DNA of 64,000 nt from Novosphingobium sp. AAP83 (GTDB taxonomy: Bacteria > Pseudomonadota > Alphaproteobacteria > Sphingomonadales > Sphingomonadaceae). The stretch lies in NCBI RefSeq assembly GCF_001295795.1, contig NZ_LJHY01000016.1:434001-498000 (forward strand). The letters are read 5' to 3'. Of the stretch, positions 43,044-49,945 are shown one piece after another. The position numbers were made by a program, and so were the translations under genes. The notes beneath the pieces were generated by a model. That model searched no databases and was not told where the DNA came from. It was given only the letters and a program-made list of their open reading frames with translations. Numbering within the stretch: the first letter of the stretch is position 1; every line of letters starts with the position of its first letter.

Positions 43044-43499
43044 TCAGGCAGCTACGATGGTCGCCTTGCTGATCGCGCCGGGCTTCGCTGGTGGCTCGCC
43101 TTTTGGCAGGGCATCGACATGTTCCATGCCGCTGACGACTTGGCCCCAGACGGTATACTGCTTATCAAGGAAGCGCGCATCATCAAAGCAGATGAAAAAC
43201 TGGCTATTGGCCGAGTGCGGTGCACTGGTGCGCGCCATCGAACAAACGCCGCGCACATGCGGTTCGGCGTTGAATTCGGCCTTGAGGTCAGGCTTGCTCG
43301 AACCGCCCATGCCGGTGCCCTGCGGACAGCCGCCCTGCGCCATGAAGCCGGGGATCACGCGGTGGAACTTTACGCCGTCGTAGAAGCCTTCGCCGACCAG
43401 TTCCTTGATCCGTTCCACGTGACCGGGCGCGAGGTCCGGACGCAGCTTGATTACTACATCGCCTGAATCGAGCGAAAGTACGAGATTTTCGTCAGCCAT
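43044..43499 (-). CDS. Peptidyl-prolyl cis-trans isomerase, cyclophilin type
   Basis: A 151-residue cytoplasmic cyclophilin (no signal peptide). YDGVKFHRVIPGFMAQGG is the active-site block with the catalytic Arg; ANSQFFICFDDARFLDKQYTVWGQVVSGMEHVD is the second signature (QFFI, with Tyr in place of the often present Phe-Thr). It catalyses proline isomerisation in protein folding. ATG 43499 follows AAGGA by ten bases. It is divergent from mgtE with 111 bases between them. Confidence 0.93.
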   Translation of the reverse strand: MADENLVLSLDSGDVVIKLRPDLAPGHVERIKELVGEGFYDGVKFHRVIPGFMAQGGCPQGTGMGGSSKPDLKAEFNAEPHVRGVCSMARTSAPHSANSQFFICFDDARFLDKQYTVWGQVVSGMEHVDALPKGEPPAKPGAISKATIVAA

Positions 43500-43610
43500 T
43501 TGTCGCAATTCCTTCCTGTTTGACGCCGATATAGGGCGTTAAAAAAGAAAGTCACGCATACCTAGCCAAGGCAGTTTGCTTTTATCGGTCAGGAGGCTAA
43601 CCCCGCCACA

Positions 43611-45059
43611 ATGCAGCGCGACGATGACCTTGCCGAAACACTGCTTCCCGACGCGGACGATCCTGTTCCGGCGGCGGAACCCGCGCGCAATTCTGAAAGC
43701 CTTGATGCCGAGGACAATACCCTGCGCCCCGGCTTTGTCCGCAAGGTGCAGGACGCGCTGGAAAGCGGCGATCATGAGCGTGTTTACAACCTTGTAGAGC
43801 CGCTGCACCCCGCCGACATCGCCGACTTGTTCGAGCTGATCGACCGTGACGAACGCGTCGGCCTTGCCCGCGCGATCAACGATCTTATGGGCGGCGAAGT
43901 GTTCGCCGAACTGAACGACCACGTCCGCGAACTGCTGGTGGACGAGCTTGATCCCGATGAAGTGGCAGAGCTCGCCGAGCAGATGGAGACGGATGACGCC
44001 GTCGCCCTGATCGAAGACCTCGACGAAGAGGACCAGCAGGCGATTCTGGCCGAAATGGAGCCGGAAGACCGCGCGGCGATCGAATCGGCGCTGTCCTACC
44101 CCGAGGAAACCGCCGGCCGCCTGATGAGCCGCGATCTGATCGCGGTGCCCGAGGCGATGACCGTGGGCGATCTGATCGATTTCCTGCGCCGCAACGACGA
44201 TCTTCCCACCGAATTCTGGGAAGTGTTCATCGTCGATCCCAAGCATCACCCGGTCGGCACCTGCCAGCTATCGTGGATCTTGCGCGCGCCGCGCAATGTG
44301 GCATTGGCCGATGTGATGAAGCGCGACCAGACGCTGATCCCGGTCACGATGGATCAGGAAGAAGTGGCGCTGCGCTTCCAGAAATACGCGCTGATTTCCG
44401 CCGCCGTGGTCGATGAAAGCGGGCGGCTCGTCGGCCAGATCACCGTCGATGATATCGTGCACATCATTCAGGAAGAGGCGAGCGAGGACATCCTGCGCCT
44501 GTCGGGTGCCGGTGATGGCGACATCAACGAGCCGATCCTGCTCACGGTGCGCACGCGCCTCACATGGCTGGTGGTGAACCTTGGCACCGCGCTGCTCGCG
44601 GCATCGGTCGTGGGCATGTTCCAGGGCGCGATTGCCCGGTTTGCCCTCCTCGCCGTGCTGATGCCCATCGTATCGGGCATGGGCGGCAATGCGGGCACAC
44701 AGACGCTGGCGGTGATCGTGCGCGCCATTGCCACCAACCAGCTCACCAGTTCGAACACGCTGCGCATGATCTTCCGCGAATTGCGCATCGCCACCGCCAA
44801 CGGCTTGACGCTCGGCGCACTGGTCGGCGGCGGCACCGCGCTGCTGTTCGGCAATCCGCTGCTCGGCGCGGTCATCGGCACCGCGATGGTGATCAACAAT
44901 CTGGTGGCGGGCCTTGCCGGGATCATGGTTCCCGTCACGCTTGACCGGCTGCGCGTCGACCCGGCTGTATCATCTGCCGTATTTGTGACGATGGCCACCG
45001 ATGTCATGGGCTTCTTCTCGTTCCTCGGCCTCGCGGTGTTGAGCGGGCTTGCCGCCTGA
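43611..45059 (+). CDS. mgtE: Magnesium transporter MgtE
   Basis: A 482-residue transporter. An N-terminal acidic MgtE superhelical domain (about 40-165, with HPADIADLFELI and Glu/Asp-rich repeats) is followed by two CBS domains (about 170-295, ending VGQITVDDIVHII) and a five-helix membrane domain with the pore signature PIVSGMGGNAGTQTL. The channel takes up Mg2+ and is gated by cytosolic Mg2+ binding to the acidic domain. The first 30 residues are a variable extension. AGGAGG is 14 bases before the ATG, longer than ideal. It is followed by a DUF1489 gene. Confidence 0.96.
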   Translation: MQRDDDLAETLLPDADDPVPAAEPARNSESLDAEDNTLRPGFVRKVQDALESGDHERVYNLVEPLHPADIADLFELIDRDERVGLARAINDLMGGEVFAELNDHVRELLVDELDPDEVAELAEQMETDDAVALIEDLDEEDQQAILAEMEPEDRAAIESALSYPEETAGRLMSRDLIAVPEAMTVGDLIDFLRRNDDLPTEFWEVFIVDPKHHPVGTCQLSWILRAPRNVALADVMKRDQTLIPVTMDQEEVALRFQKYALISAAVVDESGRLVGQITVDDIVHIIQEEASEDILRLSGAGDGDINEPILLTVRTRLTWLVVNLGTALLAASVVGMFQGAIARFALLAVLMPIVSGMGGNAGTQTLAVIVRAIATNQLTSSNTLRMIFRELRIATANGLTLGALVGGGTALLFGNPLLGAVIGTAMVINNLVAGLAGIMVPVTLDRLRVDPAVSSAVFVTMATDVMGFFSFLGLAVLSGLAA

Positions 45060-45075
45060 TCTGGATAATTCCGAA

Positions 45076-45483
45076 ATGCCACTGCACATGACCAAAGTCG
45101 CCTATGGCGCGCAATCGCTGGCCGAACTGCACGAATGGTTCTCGGCAGGCGGACGGCGCGGCGATGCCAGCGCAGCGCGGCTGACCACCAAGAACCGCCC
45201 CAAACGCTTTGAAGAAATGATCGGCAGCTCGCTGTTCTGGATTCACAAACACCAGCTCGTCGCGCGCTCCGAAATCCTCGGCTTTGAAGAGGCCGAAGGC
45301 GGGCGCACCAACATCGTCATCTCCACCAAACTGATCGACGTCCACCCCCGCCCCAAACGCGCCCACCAGGGCTGGCGCTACCTCGAAGACGCCGACGCCC
45401 CCCGCGATCTGGCCGATGGCGAAACCGGCGAAGTCCTGCCCGCGCAGATTGCGGCGGACTTGGCGAAGCTGGGGTTGGTGTAG
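45076..45483 (+). CDS. DUF1489-family protein
   Basis: A 135-residue protein of the alphaproteobacterial DUF1489 family: MPLHMTKVAYGAQSLAEL, LTTKNRPKRFEEMIGSSLFWIHKHQLVARSEILGFEEA and the end RPKRAHQGWRYLEDADAPRDL. The function is unknown; the many basic residues might fit nucleic-acid binding, but this is a guess. The ATG at 45076 gives the usual family start; an earlier in-frame codon lies inside mgtE. Probably co-transcribed with mgtE. Confidence 0.88.
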   Translation: MPLHMTKVAYGAQSLAELHEWFSAGGRRGDASAARLTTKNRPKRFEEMIGSSLFWIHKHQLVARSEILGFEEAEGGRTNIVISTKLIDVHPRPKRAHQGWRYLEDADAPRDLADGETGEVLPAQIAADLAKLGLV

Positions 45484-45551
45484 GAACGATACTCTTCAGG
45501 CATTGAACGATGGCCCAACTTGGGGCATAATCGGGCCATGGAGATGTCGTC

Positions 45552-45818
45552 ATGTTGAAGGTTTCTTTTGCCCAAGTCGATGAGGCCTTTTTGCGCAGCA
45601 AGGTCGAAAACGGCTTTTACAGCAGCGTGTCCGAAGCGATCCGCGACATGGTGCGCAAGCAGCGGGAACGCGAGCAATCGGACTTGCTCTCTGCTTTGGA
45701 AGCGGGCGAGCAGGCCATCCGTGACGGGCAGGTGTTCGATTACGACACAGCCGCTTTTGAAAGCGCCGTGAACCGTGGCGTGAAGGCCGCACGGAAACCC
45801 GATGCCGGAGCGCGATAA
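45552..45818 (+). CDS. parD: ParD-family antitoxin (pair 1)
   Basis: An 88-residue antitoxin with an N-terminal ribbon-helix-helix: VSFAQVDEAFLRSKVENGFYSSVSEAIRDMVRKQREREQ. It should bind its own promoter and neutralise the ParE toxin through its flexible C-terminal part. The toxin ATG lies 17 bases before its stop. It begins an accessory island that continues to about 49680. Confidence 0.9.
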   Translation: MLKVSFAQVDEAFLRSKVENGFYSSVSEAIRDMVRKQREREQSDLLSALEAGEQAIRDGQVFDYDTAAFESAVNRGVKAARKPDAGAR

Positions 45819-46122
45819 GCCCCGCCTGAAAATCACCGCCCCCGCCCTTGCCGACATCGAGGATATCGCTTCCTATACCGTCAGCCAATGGGGAGAGGCA
45901 CAGGCCCGCACTTATCTCGCCCGGATCGACCAGACCATTCGCGCGATTGCCGACCAGCCCGCATCAGGCACACCCCGATTTGGCGTTCCCCCCGCGATCA
46001 AAGGGCGCAAGGCCGGTTCCCACGTCATCTTCTACCGGCTTGAAGGCCACACAACACTCTACATCCTGCGCATCCTGCACGAGAGCATGGACCACGGGCG
46101 GCATCTGGATCGCGAAGGATGA
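45802..46122 (+). CDS. parE: ParE/RelE-superfamily toxin (pair 1)
   Basis: A 106-residue toxin: LKITAPALADIEDIASYTVSQWGEAQARTYLARIDQTI, then KAGSHVIFYRLEGHTTLYILRILHESMD. This is the RelE/ParE fold; ParE proteins poison gyrase. It overlaps parD by 17 bases and is followed by an XRE gene with six bases to its probable start, so three genes form one transcript. Confidence 0.92.
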   Translation: MPERDKPRLKITAPALADIEDIASYTVSQWGEAQARTYLARIDQTIRAIADQPASGTPRFGVPPAIKGRKAGSHVIFYRLEGHTTLYILRILHESMDHGRHLDREG

Positions 46123-46127
46123 GTCAA

Positions 46128-46460
46128 ATGACCACGATCCCGCTGGGCGAATATCAGGCGTTGCGCCAAGCCGCCGGGGAACTGGACGATCTGCGCGCTT
46201 TTGACCGGGCCAAGGCCGCACTTGCTACGGGTGACGATGAACTGGTCCCTGCCGAAACGCTCAAGCGGTTGCTGGCAGGTGAAGTCCCCTTACGCGTATG
46301 GCGCGAATTGCGCGGGCTAACCCAATCGGGCCTTGCCAGCACATCAGGCGTAAACCGCGTCCAGATCGCCGACATCGAAGCAGGCCGCCGCAAAGGCTCG
46401 CTCGAAACCGCGCGCAAGTTGGCACAGTCGCTGGGGATTGCGATTGATGATCTGGTTTGA
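46128..46460 (+). CDS. XRE-family HTH protein
   Basis: A 110-residue protein. The N-terminal half (IPLGEYQALRQAAGELDDLRAFDRAKAAL) may form helices; the C-terminal XRE/Cro domain is LRVWRELRGLTQSGLASTSGVNRVQIADIEAGRRKGSLETARKLAQSLGIAIDDLV. This group usually serves as an antitoxin or autoregulator of RelE/ParE-type pairs. AAGGA 8 bases before ATG 46128 decides the start; ATG 46119, which overlaps the parE stop, has none. Its 3' third is duplicated at 47106. Confidence 0.88.
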   Translation: MTTIPLGEYQALRQAAGELDDLRAFDRAKAALATGDDELVPAETLKRLLAGEVPLRVWRELRGLTQSGLASTSGVNRVQIADIEAGRRKGSLETARKLAQSLGIAIDDLV

Positions 46461-46467
46461 GTTTGGC
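46356..46467 (+). repeat. Direct repeat copy 1 (3' part of XRE gene)
   Basis: These 112 bases recur at 47106-47217 with six mismatches by my count (exact offset 750). The two copies bracket ParDE pair 2. Confidence 0.9.
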
Positions 46468-46518
46468 GGGCGGACGCTATTCTAACGCCACCGATGCAGG
46501 GGTTGAACTTGACAATCT

Positions 46519-46535
46519 TTGCCAATCTATGGCAA
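46519..46535. promoter_or_regulatory. Operator-like palindrome upstream of ParD 2
   Basis: TTGCCA-ATCTA-TGGCAA is a perfect 6-bp inverted repeat 22 bases before the parD start. A consensus-like TTGACA (46509-46514) lies just upstream. The position fits autorepression by the ribbon-helix-helix antitoxin. Confidence 0.6.
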
Positions 46536-46556
46536 TTTTTCGTCAGGAGGCTTGCC

Positions 46557-46802
46557 ATGGCAACCATGAATATCTCACTGCCCGATCCGATGAAGCAATG
46601 GGTTGAAGCGCAGGCGGAGACAGGCCGCTACAGCAATGTCAGCGACTATGTGCGCGATCTGATTCGGCGCGAGCAAGAGCGCGGCGACAAGATCGCCCAA
46701 ATGCAGCGCCTTGTTGATGAGGCACGGGCAAGTGGCATAAGTGACCTCACGATGGCCGACATCCGCGCCCTTGCCCTGAAACAGGCCGGACTGACCGCCT
46801 GA
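46557..46802 (+). CDS. parD: ParD-family antitoxin (pair 2)
   Basis: An 81-residue antitoxin. MATMNISLPDPMKQWVEAQAETGRYSNVSDYVRDLIRREQER is a textbook ParD ribbon-helix-helix. AGGAGG six bases before the ATG is near-ideal and decides the start. The sequence differs clearly from pairs 1 and 3, so they are separate acquisitions. The toxin frame follows with two bases between. Confidence 0.94.
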   Translation: MATMNISLPDPMKQWVEAQAETGRYSNVSDYVRDLIRREQERGDKIAQMQRLVDEARASGISDLTMADIRALALKQAGLTA

Positions 46803-46803
46803 G

Positions 46804-47100
46804 GTCCCCTCATATCGCTTTACGAAGGCCGCAACCGACGATCTTGTAGCCATCTATCTGGCGGGATTGGAACAGTTCGGCGTTGCGCAAGCCGACCGCT
46901 ATCATGATGGCTTGGAGCGGATGTTTGCGTTTCTGGCCCAAACGCCACGCGTCGCGCGGATGCGTGAAGAGCTAAACCCGCCAGTCCGCGCCCGCCCGTT
47001 CAAAGCGCATATCATCGTTTATGATGAAACAGACGATGGCATTCTCGTTCTGCGTGTTCGGCATGGCCGGGAAGACTGGATTTCAACACCTGAAAGCTGA
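46804..47100 (+). CDS. parE: ParE-family toxin lacking a recognisable start codon (pair 2)
   Basis: Continuous ParE-like frame: PSYRFTKAATDDLVAIYLAGLEQFGVAQADRY, KAHIIVYDETDDGILVLRVRHGREDW. The natural first codon, just before PSYRFTKAA, is GTC, not GTG. An in-frame stop lies at 46792 and no ATG or GTG occurs before the core; the first possible codons are CTG 46858 and TTG 46867, which would remove the first helix. Either the toxin is silenced by mutation, a rare codon is used, or there is a base error. The rest of the frame is intact. Confidence 0.8.
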   Translation, partial: VPSYRFTKAATDDLVAIYLAGLEQFGVAQADRYHDGLERMFAFLAQTPRVARMREELNPPVRARPFKAHIIVYDETDDGILVLRVRHGREDWISTPES

Positions 47101-47105
47101 GGGCG

Positions 47106-47249
47106 CGCGTCCAGATCGCCGACATCGAAGCAGGCCGCCGCAGGGGCTCACTCGAAACCGCTCGCAAGTTGGCTCAGTCGCTGGGGATTGCGATTGATGA
47201 TCTGGTTCGAGTTTGGTTGACGGGCGCAGAATGGACTGAAGCTAATTAG
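47106..47249 (+). pseudogene. Duplicated 3' remnant of the XRE gene
   Basis: Frame RVQIADIEAGRRRGSLETARKLAQSLGIAIDDLV is the C-terminal third of the XRE protein at 46128. The original TGA is CGA here, so the frame runs on 14 codons to TAG at 47247. There is no promoter, start or N-terminal part. It probably arose when ParDE pair 2 was inserted or duplicated. Confidence 0.88.
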
Positions 47250-47270
47250 TATACTGTCCCCGGAACTTCC
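47244..47270. repeat. Left inverted repeat of a small insert
   Basis: AATTAGTATACTGTCCCC followed by GGAACTTCC. Its reverse complement reads GGGGACAGTATACTAATT and matches the right end at 48153-48171 apart from one base. Confidence 0.8.
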
Positions 47271-47287
47271 GGCGAAAAGCGTAAACG

Positions 47288-47434
47288 CTACTTTGATTGA
47301 CTCGACTCTTTGGGCCGCTTCCCGCTAGCCTTGTGAGGCTTGTGGGGGGTGGCAAACATGCGTTTTAGCGCCGCCTCTCGACGGGCTTCCGTCTCCGCAA
47401 CGGAGTAGGTTTCTTCTTGGTCGGACTTTGCCAT
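47288..47434 (-). CDS. Small basic protein, possible antitoxin-like
   Basis: A 48-residue protein: MAKSDQEETYSVAETEARREAALKRMFATPHKPH, then KASGKRPKESSQSK. The EARREAALKRMLxTPPKPHKP pattern is one I recognise from small hypothetical proteins in alphaproteobacteria that often sit beside toxin-like genes; no function is established. Its ATG (47434-47432) overlaps the ATG of the divergent gene (47433-47435) as CATG. The acidic N-terminal and basic C-terminal halves suggest a mostly helical peptide with a disordered tail. Confidence 0.6.
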   Translation of the reverse strand: MAKSDQEETYSVAETEARREAALKRMFATPHKPHKASGKRPKESSQSK

Positions 47435-47984
47435 GACATCTAATCCCACTTGGTATCTCGGAGCACCGGACACCGATCATCCGGTCACTTCAGCCTTAGG
47501 ACGCTACTTCGCCGAAACCCCGAACATCGAGTTCTGCATTACCATGTGCTTCGCCCGCGCGCTGGGTCAAGGCCAGGATCGTGAGATGGCGTCTGCGATC
47601 ATGGGTAAAATCCAGAGTAACTCCGCTAAACTCGACATGCTCGAGGCCGCGATCCAAACTGCTAAACTTTCAGATGTGTGGCGACCGCTGCTTGATTCCG
47701 TCATCGACATGGCCCGGAAGGCTAACGCGCGGCGCAATCTCTATGCGCACAGTGTGTTTGAACACACGGAAGCGGGGGAAGTCCGCATACGACCATACGC
47801 CCTGAGTTCGGGGCGTCAGAAACCAAAATCGCCAGAAACCCTGTCACCTAAAATTATCGAAGGCGACCGGTTTATATTGCAATTCCTGTTTCATGCGGGG
47901 CTATATGCATCGGGCCAGATTGACAAAGAGCGGCTCCAGCCATGGATCGATAAATTAGCTCAAGCGCTTTCGAACTCACGTTAA
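47433..47984 (+). CDS. Hypothetical protein with HEPN-like RNxxxH motif
   Basis: A 183-residue mainly helical protein I do not recognise. ARKANARRNLYAHSVFEHT contains Arg-Asn-Leu-Tyr-Ala-His, which fits the RX4H motif of HEPN ribonuclease domains found in toxins and defence proteins. FILQFLFHAGLYASGQID near the C-terminus forms another helix. The start codon overlaps that of the 48-residue gene on the other strand. Lower GC-type codon choice and the flanking inverted repeats point to recent gain. The HEPN assignment rests on one motif and needs structure prediction. Confidence 0.6.
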   Translation: MTSNPTWYLGAPDTDHPVTSALGRYFAETPNIEFCITMCFARALGQGQDREMASAIMGKIQSNSAKLDMLEAAIQTAKLSDVWRPLLDSVIDMARKANARRNLYAHSVFEHTEAGEVRIRPYALSSGRQKPKSPETLSPKIIEGDRFILQFLFHAGLYASGQIDKERLQPWIDKLAQALSNSR

Positions 47985-48111
47985 GCTCGCAGAGATCGGC
48001 CACATCATGGCCAGCGGCAATCATCTCTGACGTTACTTCAGTTTGAGATACATCGACCTGTCGCTGATCGGATTCGCACATCTCGGTTGCTCACTCAAGT
48101 ATATCATTGCC

Positions 48112-48171
48112 GGAATTCTGGGGACAGCGGAATTCTGGGGACAGGAATTCTGGGGACAGTATACTTAATTC
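48112..48171. repeat. Right end of the insert: three GGAATTCTGGGGACAG repeats
   Basis: GGAATTCTGGGGACAG occurs at 48112, 48129 and 48144. The last copy runs into TATACTTAATT and is the inverted partner of the left end at 47244. Similar GGGGACAGTATACTT termini are familiar from small transposable or REP-associated elements, but no transposase is present. The wider gap 47985-48359 contains only this array and the hairpin repeat that follows. Confidence 0.75.
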
Positions 48172-48185
48172 TGTGATTGCTGTGC

Positions 48186-48350
48186 GATTCCACAAAGAAG
48201 TTGGTTCGCGCAGAGACGGCAAAGGGCGCAGAGAGTTTTCGCGCAAAGACGCGACGACGCAAAGGACTGGCACACCATCTTCGTGCCTTCGCGCCTTTGC
48301 GCGATCAATCCTTCTCCGCGCCTCCGCGTCTCCGCGCGATACCCGCGATG
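48186..48350. repeat. Long imperfect hairpin repeat
   Basis: CGCAGAGACGGCAAAGG and CGCGCAAAGACGCGACG on the left are roughly complementary to CCTTCGCGCCTTTGCGCG and CCTCCGCGTCTCCGCG on the right. A related copy (GGAGAGTTCTCGGGCAAAGACG) is at 48985-49050. Dispersed non-coding repeat; no function known. Confidence 0.6.
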
Positions 48351-48359
48351 GCAGCTGCG

Positions 48360-48662
48360 CTACTCCGCTACGCCAAAAAATCCGGGCACGTCCATCGCCT
48401 GATGCGGTATGCCAATGATGTCGATGCCGCCTTCGCGAACGAGATAGAACACGACGTGCGATTCATGCGGGAAACTGCGATAGCCTTGGGCAACTTCATC
48501 GCGGCTGCGCCCGGCGTTGGCGTTCTGCGCCAGCCACGCAAAGCGGGCGTCCAACGCGCGCAGGTAAATATCGCGCTGCTTTTTGCCCCAATGCCGGAGC
48601 GTGTAACGGCCGATATTCTTGAGATCTTCGAAGGCGCGCGGGGTGATGCGATAGGACGCCAT
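48360..48662 (-). CDS. parE: ParE/RelE-superfamily toxin (pair 3)
   Basis: A 100-residue toxin: YRITPRAFEDLKNIGRYTLRHWGKKQRDIYLRALDARFAWLAQN and SHVVFYLVREGGIDIIGIPHQAMD, the usual ParE fold. The ATG at 48662 overlaps the antitoxin stop (TGATG); a GTG one codon earlier is also possible. It faces away from pairs 1 and 2. A hairpin repeat lies just downstream. Confidence 0.92.
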   Translation of the reverse strand: MASYRITPRAFEDLKNIGRYTLRHWGKKQRDIYLRALDARFAWLAQNANAGRSRDEVAQGYRSFPHESHVVFYLVREGGIDIIGIPHQAMDVPGFFGVAE

Positions 48663-48910
48663 CACCCCTCGTTATCCAGCGCAGCAATGACGTTCTCAAC
48701 GGAGTAATCTTCGACGAACACGCCTGCCCTCGCCTGTGCCGCACCTTCCGCAAGATGGGTACGCAGGGCATCAAGCCGGGTCTTTTGTGTTTCAAGCGTT
48801 CGCAAAGCATCGCGCACGACTTCGCTGGCCGAGCCATAGCGCCCGCTGCGCACTTCATTGCGGATGAAGACTTCCCAGTGCTCGCCAAGGCTCAGGCTTG
48901 TATTGGCCAT
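48662..48910 (-). CDS. parD: ParD-family antitoxin (pair 3)
   Basis: An 82-residue ribbon-helix-helix antitoxin: ANTSLSLGEHWEVFIRNEVRSGRYGSASEVVRDALRTLETQKT. AGGAG 8 bases upstream sets the ATG at 48910. The promoter region upstream holds TATATATG (48938-48950), a likely -10 area. Pair 3 is bounded by the two copies of the dispersed repeat (48186 and 48985). Confidence 0.93.
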   Translation of the reverse strand: MANTSLSLGEHWEVFIRNEVRSGRYGSASEVVRDALRTLETQKTRLDALRTHLAEGAAQARAGVFVEDYSVENVIAALDNEG

Positions 48911-48984
48911 GCCGCAATCTCCTGTATTCATTTTCACTATATATGAATAGTTACCAAAAGTCCAGTTTTCCCGCTATCGGCAGA

Positions 48985-49050
48985 ACAAGCCTGAACGCGC
49001 GGAGGCGCGGAGAGTTCTCGGGCAAAGACGCTACGACGCCAAGGGCTATA
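48985..49050. repeat. Second copy of the dispersed repeat
   Basis: GGAGAGTTCTCGGGCAAAGACG and CTACGACGCCAAGGGC align with GAGAGTTTTCGCGCAAAGACG and CGACGACGCAAAGG of the 48186 element. No gene is seen in 48911-49151. Confidence 0.55.
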
Positions 49051-49151
49051 GCCAAAAGGTGAGGCCACCGGGCCAGCACGCGGGCATCCATTGCCAGTTT
49101 CGCCCTCAGGACATACACCGTTGCGCTCACCTGTGTTTTTGTCAGATTGCC

Positions 49152-49679
49152 ATGATCCATTCCGAACCCGAAACCGCCGCGCCGTTCATCATCGAAAAGT
49201 TTACAATGGCCTTCGATCTGGTCGAGGACCGGATCAGGATGAACGCGTTTAACGCGAACGCCGGCGTCCAAGCCATTTGGCTGACACGCCGGTTGCTGGA
49301 CCGTTTCCTGCCCATCATCGTCACGAAAATTGAGGAGAAGGCCGGGTCGTCCGTGGTGGCCCGGTTCGGGTTGTCGGTGTCGCAGCAGAAACTCCGCGAT
49401 CAACGTGAAACGAGCAGGGCCGAACCTGTTCTTGCCCCTGCTGACGGGGTGCCGTGGTTGGCATCGACAATGAAACTCGTGCCCCACGGCGAAGGTTTTG
49501 TCTGGGTATTGCAGGGAGCAACAGGCTGTGAAGCAAGGTTTTTCCTGACGGACGAACACCTTAGAAGCACACTGGATATCTTGCACATCAGCTACTCCAA
49601 AATGGAATGGCACTGTGAAAAATTTCCGGATTGGGTGGCAGATGTCGGCAGCGACAAGCCAGCCCGGGCTTTGCACTAG
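49152..49679 (+). CDS. Hypothetical protein
   Basis: A 175-residue protein of unknown function: FIIEKFTMAFDLVEDRIRMNAFNANAGVQAIWLTRRLLDRFLPIIVTKIEEKAG, then LASTMKLVPHGEGFVWVLQGATGCEARFFLTDEHLRSTLDIL. The acidic LVEDRIR opening and the LTRRLLDRF helix look like a genuine conserved family, but I cannot name it. No strong ribosome-binding site precedes ATG 49152. A 241-residue frame on the opposite strand is judged to be a shadow. It closes the accessory island. Confidence 0.55.
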   Translation: MIHSEPETAAPFIIEKFTMAFDLVEDRIRMNAFNANAGVQAIWLTRRLLDRFLPIIVTKIEEKAGSSVVARFGLSVSQQKLRDQRETSRAEPVLAPADGVPWLASTMKLVPHGEGFVWVLQGATGCEARFFLTDEHLRSTLDILHISYSKMEWHCEKFPDWVADVGSDKPARALH

Positions 49680-49861
49680 AACGCTCTGGCGACAGGTGCG
49701 AAAACCGCTGTCCTACACGCCGCCAAATCCCTAACCTCGCAGCCGCTCCTTGAACCCGTGAAACCCCGGCAAATCCCTTGGCGATGCAGCGCATTTGCGC
49801 TGCGCGCGCGAAGCGGTGCGGCCCTGAAAATCGCGCCCTCTCCGGCCTTCCGAGTTTTTCT

Positions 49862-49895
49862 CCTGAACAGTGTAAACTGTGTAAACCTGTTCAGG
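49862..49895. repeat. Inverted repeat with internal TGTAAAC pair
   Basis: CCTGAACAG (49862-49870) and CTGTTCAGG (49887-49895) are perfect 9-bp arms; the loop is TGTAAAC-TG-TGTAAAC. It is intergenic (49680-49945), about 50 bases after the last bases of the nudC gene in its direction. Terminator-like or protein-binding element; no T-run. Confidence 0.6.
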
Positions 49896-49945
49896 TCCAG
49901 CGCCGCCAACCTGAACAAAATCGGGCAGGAAGGCGGGTGGCGGCC

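Noticed and set aside
48112..48159. Three direct repeats considered as a CRISPR array
   Set aside because: The repeats are 16 bases and adjacent with one or no base between them, so there are no spacers; no cas genes are present.
48951..49676. 241-codon minus-strand frame opposite the hypothetical gene at 49152
   Set aside because: Its composition is rich in Cys, His and Pro without a domain, and it runs through the dispersed repeat; the plus-strand frame looks more protein-like.
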